This document shows positions 57,595 to 64,000 of a stretch of DNA of 64,000 bases, piece by piece (position 1 is the first letter of the stretch; each line of letters starts with the position of its first letter). Made by a program: the position numbers and the translations under genes. The notes beneath the pieces are model-generated. The model was not told where the DNA came from. It worked only from the letters and a program-made list of their open reading frames with translations, and did no database searches. The stretch comes from Paraburkholderia piptadeniae (lineage in GTDB: Bacteria; Pseudomonadota; Gammaproteobacteria; Burkholderiales; Burkholderiaceae): the NCBI RefSeq assembly GCF_900007165.1, contig NZ_CYGY02000042.1, positions 62,001 through 126,000 of the forward strand. Direction: 5' to 3'.

Positions 57595-58532
57595 GCGGGC
57601 ACCCCGCTCGTCGCGCCGTGGCTCGCCGCACGATGAGCCGTGCGCGCCGCGCCCGCATCGCGGGTCAGTTCGTAGACAGTTTGCCCGCGCAGACGGAACG
57701 CCTGCGTGACATACGTGAAGTTCTCCGAGTGGCCGGCGAACAGCAGGCCGCCCGGCTTCACGAGCGGCTCGAAGCGCGAGAGCACGTGCCCTTGCGTCGG
57801 CTTGTCGAAATAGATCATCACATTGCGGCAGAAGATCGCGTCGAACTGCGTGTTCAGCCTGTAGTCGCGCTCAGTCAGATTCAGTTGCTCGAAGCGGATC
57901 ATCGCGCGCAGCTCGGGACGCACCTTCACCATGCCCGCATGCGCGCCCGTGCCCTTCAGGAAGAAGCGCTTGAGCCGCTCCTGCGACAGGTGCTTGACCT
58001 GGTCGAACTGGTACATGCCCGCCTCGCCTTTGGCGAGCACCTGCGTGTCGATGTCGGTCGCGAGCACGCTCGCCTGGCGCGCGGCCTGCTCGCCGAGCGC
58101 TTCGATCAGCGTCATCGCGATCGAATACGGCTCCTCGCCCGTCGATGCCGCCGAGCACCAGACCGACACGGGCCCCGGACGGCGCGCGACGAAGTCGGCG
58201 AGAATCGGAAAGTGATGGGCTTCGCGAAAGAACGCGGTGAGGTTCGTCGTGAGCGCATTCGTGAACGCTTCCCACTCGGCGGGGTCGTTGTCCGATTCGA
58301 GGAGGTCGAGATATTGGCGAAACGAGTCGATCCCGCGCGCGCGCAGACGCCGCGCGAGCCGGCTATACGCCATGTCGCGCTTGTGATCCGACAGCGAAAT
58401 GCCCGCGCTGCGGTGAATCAGCTCACGAATGCGGGCGAAATCCGCCGACGTGAATTCGAAATCGCGAGCCTGTTCGCCGGGTTTCGCCGGCTCTGCCCGT
58501 TCAGGGCGTGCTCGCGCGCGCGTTGCCATCAT
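57591..58532 (-). CDS. cheR: Chemoreceptor methyltransferase CheR
   Basis: SAM-dependent methylation of receptor glutamates, 313 residues. The N-terminal helical domain is IRELIHRSAGISLSDHKRDM. The SAM-binding motifs are VSVWCSAASTGEEPYSIAMT and VLATDIDTQVLAKGE. The late parts are FDAIFCRNVMIYFDKPTQGH and GGLLFAGHSENFTY. The ATG at 58532 is preferred; an alternative at 58565 adds eleven residues. Downstream of mcp, whose protein ends in the CheR-docking pentapeptide. Confidence 0.95.
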   Translation of the reverse strand: MMATRARARPERAEPAKPGEQARDFEFTSADFARIRELIHRSAGISLSDHKRDMAYSRLARRLRARGIDSFRQYLDLLESDNDPAEWEAFTNALTTNLTAFFREAHHFPILADFVARRPGPVSVWCSAASTGEEPYSIAMTLIEALGEQAARQASVLATDIDTQVLAKGEAGMYQFDQVKHLSQERLKRFFLKGTGAHAGMVKVRPELRAMIRFEQLNLTERDYRLNTQFDAIFCRNVMIYFDKPTQGHVLSRFEPLVKPGGLLFAGHSENFTYVTQAFRLRGQTVYELTRDAGAARTAHRAASHGATSGVPA

Positions 58533-58665
58533 GATGTTTTCCGTCTGCCACAGCGAGCGCCGCACCGCCCATCGATCCTGCTCTTGCCGCTGTTGCGTTC
58601 AATGTTGCCTGCGTTGTCGCCGGCACTGCGTGTGCCGGCAATCTAACCGATCCATGTGTCGTTCG

Positions 58666-60462
58666 TCAGAACGTTTCCCAATCGGCGTCCGACGTGGAAG
58701 CTGCTTTCGCCGTCTGACGCGTGGCGGGTTCCGCCGGCGTCAAGGATGTCTTTCTGACGGCCGGTTCGACGCGCGCGGGTGCGGGCGCTGCCGCTTCCGT
58801 CTTCGCGACGGCGGCCTGAGCAGGCTTCGCCGCATGCGCGACGGCCGCCTTCACACGGCTCTTCGCTGCGTTCACGGACGGCGTAGCCGCCGCGCGCACC
58901 ACTTGCGCGCCATTCACGTGCCAGTGCCCGATTGCCGTCTGCAACGAGCGCGTCTGCTCTTCGAGCGACGCCGCCGCTGCCGCCGCCTGTTCGACAAGCG
59001 CCGCGTTCTGCTGCGTCACTGCATCCATCTGCACGACGGCGCGGTTGACCTGCTCGATGCCGCCCGATTGCTCTTCCGATGCCGCGCTGATCTCGCCCAT
59101 GATGTCCGTCACGCGGCGCACGGCCTGCACGATTTCGTCCATCGTCGTGCCCGCGCGGCCGACGAGCGCCGAGCCGCTTTGCACCTTGTCGGCGGAGTCG
59201 CCGATCAGCTCCTTGATTTCCTTCGCCGCGCTCGCGCTGCGTTGCGCGAGGCTGCGCACTTCGCCCGCGACGACCGCGAAGCCGCGGCCCTGCTCACCCG
59301 CGCGCGCCGCTTCGACGGCCGCGTTCAGCGCGAGAATGTTCGTCTGGAACGCGATGCCTTCGATCACGCTGATGATGTCGACGACCTTGTTCGAGCTGGT
59401 CGCGATGTCCTGCATCGTGCTGACCACCTGGCTCACCACTTCGCCGCCGCGCGTCGCGATGTCCGACGCGTTCACGGCAAGCTGGCTCGCCTGGCGCGCG
59501 TTTTCGGCGTTCTGGCGCACGGTGCCCGTCAGCTGCTCCATGCTCGATGCCGTTTCCTGCAGCGAGGCCGCCTGCTGTTCCGTGCGCTGCGACAGGTCGG
59601 TGTTGCCCATCGAGATCTCGCGCGCGCCCGTGTCGATCGACTCGACGCTCGCGTGCATCGACTTGAGCATCGTTGAAAGGCTTTCCTGCATCTGACCGAC
59701 TGCCCGGAAGAGGCGGCCGATTTCGTTGGTGCCCGACGTGTTCACCTGCTGCGTGAGGTCGCCCTTCGAGATGCGCTCGAAGCACGCGATCGCGTCGTTC
59801 AGCGGCTGCACGATCATGCCGCGCAGCGCGAAGCGGATCGCGATCACCAGCACCACCGCGAGCACCACGACGCCGATGATCAGCGCGCGCATCGTCGCGA
59901 TCTGCTCGCTGGCGCTCGTCTGCTGCTGCTCGGCGTGCGCCTGCAATGCCTTGACCATCGGGCTGGCTGCGTCGTCAAACGCGACGAACAAGGGGCTGAT
60001 CTTCGTGTCGGCGATCGCGTGATAGCCGGACAGGTCGCTTGCGCGCAGTGCGGTCAGCTCGGGCGTTACGCCGTCGTTTATCAGCGACGCGCGCTTCGCG
60101 ACCAGGGTGTCGACCAGTGATTGATCGATGCCCTTCTTCGGGGTGTTCAGGAACGCCTGCCAGTTTTCGTTCGATTTGCCGAGCAGAACGGCCGCACGGT
60201 CGATGGCCTGCTTCGATTGCTCGATCTCGCCGGCCGCCGTCAGCGCGTTGACGCGGTCGAACGTGACGCGCGCGCGCAGCAGGTACGACGACGAATCGTT
60301 CAGCGTACGGATCGCCACGATGTCGCCGTCCGCCATGCTGTCCAGCGCTTCGCCCGAGTGGCTCAGTGCTGTGAGTCCAAGCGCCCCGACGATCACTGTC
60401 AGCGCAACGAGAATGATCCCCACGACCGTCAGCGTCGTCCGGATCGACCATCTGCTCAGCAT
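58666..60462 (-). CDS. Methyl-accepting chemotaxis protein
   Basis: Chemoreceptor of 598 residues. TM1 is at about 11-33, a four-helix-bundle type periplasmic domain covers 34-190, TM2 is at about 193-212, and a HAMP domain follows at about 214-268. The signalling hairpin tip is SVIEGIAFQTNILALNAAVE, then AARAGEQGRGFAVVAGEVR. The C-terminus is an Ala/Pro/Lys linker ending DWETF, the docking pentapeptide for CheR/CheB (NWETF in Tar). The ligand is unknown, although the periplasmic part resembles the Tar/Tsr class. The ATG at 60462 has GGAG upstream; longer frames run through the repeats. Confidence 0.94.
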   Translation of the reverse strand: MLSRWSIRTTLTVVGIILVALTVIVGALGLTALSHSGEALDSMADGDIVAIRTLNDSSSYLLRARVTFDRVNALTAAGEIEQSKQAIDRAAVLLGKSNENWQAFLNTPKKGIDQSLVDTLVAKRASLINDGVTPELTALRASDLSGYHAIADTKISPLFVAFDDAASPMVKALQAHAEQQQTSASEQIATMRALIIGVVVLAVVLVIAIRFALRGMIVQPLNDAIACFERISKGDLTQQVNTSGTNEIGRLFRAVGQMQESLSTMLKSMHASVESIDTGAREISMGNTDLSQRTEQQAASLQETASSMEQLTGTVRQNAENARQASQLAVNASDIATRGGEVVSQVVSTMQDIATSSNKVVDIISVIEGIAFQTNILALNAAVEAARAGEQGRGFAVVAGEVRSLAQRSASAAKEIKELIGDSADKVQSGSALVGRAGTTMDEIVQAVRRVTDIMGEISAASEEQSGGIEQVNRAVVQMDAVTQQNAALVEQAAAAAASLEEQTRSLQTAIGHWHVNGAQVVRAAATPSVNAAKSRVKAAVAHAAKPAQAAVAKTEAAAPAPARVEPAVRKTSLTPAEPATRQTAKAASTSDADWETF

Positions 60463-60480
60463 TTTCTGCTCCCTGATTTT

Positions 60481-60578
60481 GCTGTACCGGAGGTGGTAGC
60501 GCTGTAGCGCTTGCTCCGGTCCCCATGCATGGCTGTCAACCAGAGTTGGCGCTTTAGCGGCTTCCTCTGGTCCCATGC
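60481..60578 (-). repeat. Two tandem 47-48-nt hairpin repeats upstream of the mcp gene
   Basis: Copies at 60481-60528 and 60532-60578, period 51. Each begins GCATGGG on the minus strand, has a 6-7-bp stem (CCGGAG/CTCCGG and CCAGAG/CTCTGG) around a GC loop, and ends ACAGC. They lie in the 155-bp gap between cheW and mcp. A third copy is at 37229-37274. Confidence 0.75.
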
Positions 60579-60617
60579 ATAGCTGTCGTTCTTGCAGCGT
60601 TCCTTCAGCCCGTGTGA

Positions 60618-61142
60618 CTAGCCGAGCGTTTCCATCAACGCCATTTCCCGGCTGGTCATCAGCTTCTCGATGTCCATCAGGATCAGCATGCGACCGTCGA
60701 CGGTGCCGAGGCCCGTCAGATATTCCGCCGTCAGCGTCGCGCCGAACTCCGGCGCGGGCATGATCTGGTCGTTGGCGAGCGTCAGCACGTCGGAGACGCC
60801 GTCCACGACCATGCCGACCACGCGGCCCGCGACGTTCAGAATGATCACGACGGTCTGATGGTCGTACTCGACGCGGCCGAGGTGAAACTTGATGCGCATG
60901 TCGACGATCGGCACGATGATGCCGCGCAGATTGATCACGCCCTTGATGAAATCCGGCGCGTTCGCGATGCGCGTCACGCTTTCATAGCCGCGGATTTCCT
61001 GCACCTTCAGGATGTCGATGCCGTACTCTTCGGCGCCGAGCGTGAAGATCAGGAACTCCTGACCGCCCGCGTCGGCCTGCGCGTCGCGGCGGCCGTTCGA
61101 GCCGGCCACGCCGCTCGAATTGATGGATTGGACTTCTGCCAC
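60618..61142 (-). CDS. cheW: Chemotaxis coupling protein CheW
   Basis: Couples receptors to CheA, 174 residues. The single CheW domain reads EFLIFTLGAEEYGIDILKVQ, EIRGYESVTRIANAPDFIKG, VINLRGIIVPIVDMRIKFHL and VVGMVVDGVSDVLTL. The start is GTG at 61142, six bases after a G-rich site; the longer TTG frame (61154) lies over that site. Between cheA and mcp. Confidence 0.96.
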   Translation of the reverse strand: MAEVQSINSSGVAGSNGRRDAQADAGGQEFLIFTLGAEEYGIDILKVQEIRGYESVTRIANAPDFIKGVINLRGIIVPIVDMRIKFHLGRVEYDHQTVVIILNVAGRVVGMVVDGVSDVLTLANDQIMPAPEFGATLTAEYLTGLGTVDGRMLILMDIEKLMTSREMALMETLG

Positions 61143-61175
61143 GTTAGCCCCCAAACAGTTGGGATGAGTTGAATA

Positions 61176-63497
61176 TCAGGCGAACGCGAGCGACGCGCCG
61201 TGCGATGCCCGCGATTCGCGATTGAGTGCCGCCACGTCCACGATCAGCGCGACGCTGCCGTCGCCGAGAATGGTCGCTGCGGAAATGCCGTGCACCTTGC
61301 GGTAATTCGTTTCGAGGTTCTTCACCACCACCTGCTGCTGGCCGACCAGTTCGTCGATCAGCATCGCGAACCGGCGTCCTTCCGTCTGCATGATGGTGAC
61401 GATGCCCTGTGTCGGATCGGTGCGCGCGTCGTCGACCGAGAACACTTCGTGCAGCGCGACGAGCGGCAGATATTCGCCGCGCACGCGCACGACGCGCTCG
61501 CCGTTCGCGACTGTATAGATGTCGTCGGCGCGCGGCTGCAGCGACTCCATCACGAAGTTCAGCGGCAGAATGAAAATCTCGCTGCCTACCTTCACGGACA
61601 TGCCGTCGAGAATCGCCAGCGTGAGCGGCAACACGATGCGCGTCGTGCTGCCCTTGCCCGCGTGCGACGTGATTTCGACGTGGCCGCCCATCGCCTGGAT
61701 GTTGCGCTTCACCACGTCCATGCCGACGCCGCGGCCCGACACGTCCGTCACCTGCTCGGCCGTCGAGAAACCCGGCAGGAAGATCAGGTTCCAGACTTCT
61801 TCGTCGGTCATCGTGTCGCTGACGGCCATGCCCTGCTTGACCGCCTTCGCGAGAATCTTGTCGCGGCGCAGGCCCGCGCCGTCGTCGCTCACTTCGATCA
61901 CGATGTTGCCGCCGTGATGCGCCGCCGACAGCACGAGTTGGCCCGTCGAATCCTTGCCCGCGGCCTTGCGCGCTTCGACCGTTTCGATGCCGTGGTCGAG
62001 GCTGTTGCGCACGAGGTGCGTGAGCGGATCGATGATGCGCTCGATCAGGCTCTTGTCGAGTTCGGTCGCCTGACCGAAGGTGACGAGTTCGACCTGCTTA
62101 CCGAGCTTCGACGCCAGATCGCGCACGAGGCGCGGGAAGCGGCTGAAGACGTAGTCCATCGGCATCATGCGGATCGACATCACCGCTTCCTGGAGATCGC
62201 GTGCGTTGCGCTCCAGTTGCGCCATGCCGTTGAAGAGACGGTCGTGCAGCGCCGGGTCGAACGTGCTGGTCGTTTCGGCGAGCATCGCCTGCGTGATCAC
62301 CAGTTCGCCAACGAGGTTGATCAGCTGGTCGACCTTCTCGACGCCCACGCGGATCGAGCTGCCTTCGCCCGCATTCGCGGCGGCCGCCGGACGCGCCTTG
62401 CGATCGCCCTCGGCGGATGCGTGCGCAGCCTTCGTTGCGGCCGCTGCCGGCTGCGGCGCCTCCGCGGCGGGTGTCACGATTGCGGCTGCTGCAGGCTGAA
62501 CGGCCTGCTCCATAGCCGGCTGAACAGCGGGCTGAGCGGCGGGCTGCGCAGCCACGGCAGGCGCCGCCGCTGCCGAAACCGCCGGCTGCACGACCGCGGC
62601 AGGCGCCCCCGCGCCGCCGCTCGCCATGCCCCCCGCAGATGCCTGCGCAACCGGCGCGGCTTCGGGCGCGTGAGGCGCGTCCTGTTCCGCGTCGTTGGCC
62701 GGCGCCGTGCCGCGACCGATTTCGATCTGACTTTCGTCGATCACGAAACAGCACACGGCGACAATGTCGTCGGACGACACATCGGATTCCAGCCACAGCG
62801 TGATGTCGCCGCCTGTCTTCACCTGCCCGACGATTCGGCCCAGGTTGCCCAACTCTTCGGTCAGGAGTGCCTGGTCCTTTTCCCCAACGCCCCGTAGCGT
62901 AATTTTCAGATGGGGTCCTGCGGCCGCATCGGATGGCGCAGCGCCGGTCTTTGCCGGTTCGTTGCCTGCCCATTCGCCTGCGGCTTGTACTGCCTGTTCG
63001 ACCACGTGTTCCGGCGCATGTCCGTTCGCGGCCGGTTGCGGGACGGCCGGTGCGGCGGGCGCTCCCGCCGGTGCCGGTGCAGCGGCTTGCGCGGGCGCCT
63101 CCCCACGGTTTTCCGCGTTCAGCCTTTCGAGCTTCGCGCAGATCGCGGCCGCTACGGCCGCATCCGGCTCGGCGCTCGCGCGGTAATCGGCGAGCTGTCC
63201 CGAGAGCACGTCCTTCGTTTCGAGGAACGTGTCGATCATGTCCTTGCGCAGCACGAGCTCGTTGTTGCGCGCGCGGTCCAGCAGCGATTCGAGAATGTGC
63301 GTCGTCTCGGTCAGCGCCGTGAAGCCGAACGTCGCCGCGCCTCCCTTGATCGAGTGGGCCGCACGGAAGATGGCCGCCAGATCCTCGGGATCGGGCTGGC
63401 CGACGTTCAGATTCAGGAGCAGTTGCTCCATCTGCGCGAGCAGTTCGTCCGCTTCGTCGAAGAACGTCTGATAGAACTGAGTGATGTCGAGTGTCAT
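61176..63497 (-). CDS. cheA: Chemotaxis histidine kinase CheA
   Basis: Sensor kinase of 773 residues. The Hpt domain has phosphorylated His48 (FRAAHSIKGGAATFG). A CheY-binding P2 region follows (about 195-265), then a long Ala/Pro/Gln linker (about 270-375). The dimerisation domain is VEKVDQLINLVGELVITQAM. The ATPase boxes are LTHLVRNSLDHGIE (N), EVSDDGAGL (G1) and GRGVGMDVVKRNI (G2). The CheW-like domain ends the protein. Phosphorylates both CheY proteins and CheB. Confidence 0.97.
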   Translation of the reverse strand: MTLDITQFYQTFFDEADELLAQMEQLLLNLNVGQPDPEDLAAIFRAAHSIKGGAATFGFTALTETTHILESLLDRARNNELVLRKDMIDTFLETKDVLSGQLADYRASAEPDAAVAAAICAKLERLNAENRGEAPAQAAAPAPAGAPAAPAVPQPAANGHAPEHVVEQAVQAAGEWAGNEPAKTGAAPSDAAAGPHLKITLRGVGEKDQALLTEELGNLGRIVGQVKTGGDITLWLESDVSSDDIVAVCCFVIDESQIEIGRGTAPANDAEQDAPHAPEAAPVAQASAGGMASGGAGAPAAVVQPAVSAAAAPAVAAQPAAQPAVQPAMEQAVQPAAAAIVTPAAEAPQPAAAATKAAHASAEGDRKARPAAAANAGEGSSIRVGVEKVDQLINLVGELVITQAMLAETTSTFDPALHDRLFNGMAQLERNARDLQEAVMSIRMMPMDYVFSRFPRLVRDLASKLGKQVELVTFGQATELDKSLIERIIDPLTHLVRNSLDHGIETVEARKAAGKDSTGQLVLSAAHHGGNIVIEVSDDGAGLRRDKILAKAVKQGMAVSDTMTDEEVWNLIFLPGFSTAEQVTDVSGRGVGMDVVKRNIQAMGGHVEITSHAGKGSTTRIVLPLTLAILDGMSVKVGSEIFILPLNFVMESLQPRADDIYTVANGERVVRVRGEYLPLVALHEVFSVDDARTDPTQGIVTIMQTEGRRFAMLIDELVGQQQVVVKNLETNYRKVHGISAATILGDGSVALIVDVAALNRESRASHGASLAFA

Positions 63498-63575
63498 GCC
63501 TGTGTCACCGCGAAAGTCCTGTCTGGCTTGCTATGCCACTTCCATTTGTCGTTTGCCGCCTGCCCGCCGCCGCGC

Positions 63576-63938
63576 TCAGCCGAGCGCCGCAACCAGTTCG
63601 GTGAGCGTGTCGGGGTCGAGCGGCTTTTCGATCCAGCCTGTCGCACCCGCGTCGCGTGCCGCAGCCTTGAACGGCTCGCCGGATTCCGTCGTCAGGACGA
63701 GGATCGGTGTCGTGCGATAAGTGGGATTGCCACGCAGCGCGGCGATCAGGTCGAGGCCTGTTCTACCCGGCATGTGCTGATCGGTCAGCACGAGATCGAA
63801 CGGCATTGCCAGCGCGTTTTCGAGCCCTTCGTCGCCGTCGGCCGCGAGCGTCACCTGATAGCCGGCACCCGTCAGCGTCGCGGCAAGGATTTGCCGCATC
63901 GCTGCCGAATCGTCGATTGCCAGAATGTGCCTGATCAT
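63576..63938 (-). CDS. CheY-like response regulator (first gene of the che block in the window)
   Basis: Single receiver domain of 120 residues: acidic pair in ILAIDDSAAMRQIL, phosphoacceptor Asp53 in LVLTDQHMPGRTGLDL, Thr83/84 and Lys105 in GWIEKPLDPDTL. Distinct from CheY at 55217: it lacks the CheY-typical YVVKPF end, having WIEKPLD. It precedes cheA by 78 bases, an arrangement known in Burkholderia (cheY1 or a similar name). It may act as a phosphate sink or as a second motor regulator. Nothing further is assigned from 63939 to the window end. Confidence 0.92.
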   Translation of the reverse strand: MIRHILAIDDSAAMRQILAATLTGAGYQVTLAADGDEGLENALAMPFDLVLTDQHMPGRTGLDLIAALRGNPTYRTTPILVLTTESGEPFKAAARDAGATGWIEKPLDPDTLTELVAALG

Positions 63939-64000
63939 TGCATCCTCACTGCGCTCACGATGGATCGCGGCCGCGCCGTCCGGGACGCGTCCGCGATCCG

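Noticed and set aside
60463..60617. Sigma-28 promoter for mcp within the tandem repeats
   Set aside because: A TAAAG core is present in the repeat loop, but no GCCGATAA-like -10 lies at the right spacing; the gene is more simply read with the che operon.
1..64000. tRNA, rRNA, CRISPR arrays, prophage or integrase genes
   Set aside because: I saw no cloverleaf, no regularly spaced repeat-spacer series and no integrase or transposase reading frame. The holin-like gene at 1739 has no phage neighbours and is a chromosomal family member.

Overview
The window is GC-rich chromosomal DNA from a betaproteobacterium of the Burkholderia sensu lato group, most likely Paraburkholderia. The evidence is the gene content (DUF3443/DUF2844 pair, FliK-like plus FlhB C-terminal protein beside fliST, an SAH riboswitch in front of ahcY), the very high GC at third codon positions, and extragenic palindromic repeats of a kind I associate with Paraburkholderia genomes. 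The species cannot be fixed from sequence alone.

Left part (1-12.8 kb), housekeeping and accessory metabolism. It opens with the N-terminal part of a DppA-like dipeptide-binding protein. Next comes a minus-strand methionine-cycle operon, ahcY - small ORF - holin-like membrane protein - metF, headed by an SAH riboswitch. A family 2 glycosyltransferase follows, then lrgA/lrgB divergent from a LysR regulator, a DUF937 membrane protein, the decayed remnant of a GMC oxidoreductase, an AidB-type acyl-CoA dehydrogenase and a coniferyl-aldehyde-type dehydrogenase.

Middle and right part (12.8-64 kb), an almost complete flagellar and chemotaxis island. The blocks in order are: fliS-fliT and a second FliK-like gene with an FlhB C-terminal mini-protein (minus); fliE (minus); fliFGHIJK (plus); fliLMNOPQR (plus); flgKL (minus); ycgR (minus); flgBCDEFGHIJ (minus); flgA-flgM-flgN (plus, divergent from flgB); flhB-flhA-flhF-flhG-fliA (minus); DUF2844/DUF3443 (minus); and cheY1-cheA-cheW-mcp-cheR-cheD-cheB-cheY-cheZ (minus). 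Together these encode the export gate and ATPase, MS and C rings, rod, hook, L/P rings, hook-filament junction, number and placement control (FlhF/FlhG), the FliA/FlgM checkpoint and the full chemotaxis phosphorelay. Flagellin, fliD, motAB and flhDC are not in the window.

Regulation visible in sequence: four sites resembling sigma-28 (FliA) promoters precede fliS, flgK, ycgR and flgM, the expected late genes. A candidate FlhDC box lies in the flgB/flgA divergent region. Several true starts are non-ATG (GTG for flgM, cheZ, cheB and cheW; TTG for flhF and flhB) and are supported by Shine-Dalgarno spacing.

The least explained DNA is extragenic: a 665-bp element with 160-bp near-perfect inverted arms between flgN and fliA; a related smaller palindrome after fliR; a 252-bp nested palindrome wedged between flgI and flgJ; and a 46-48-nt hairpin repeat in tandem upstream of the mcp gene with another copy between flgF and flgG. 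These are the best candidates for undescribed structure here.
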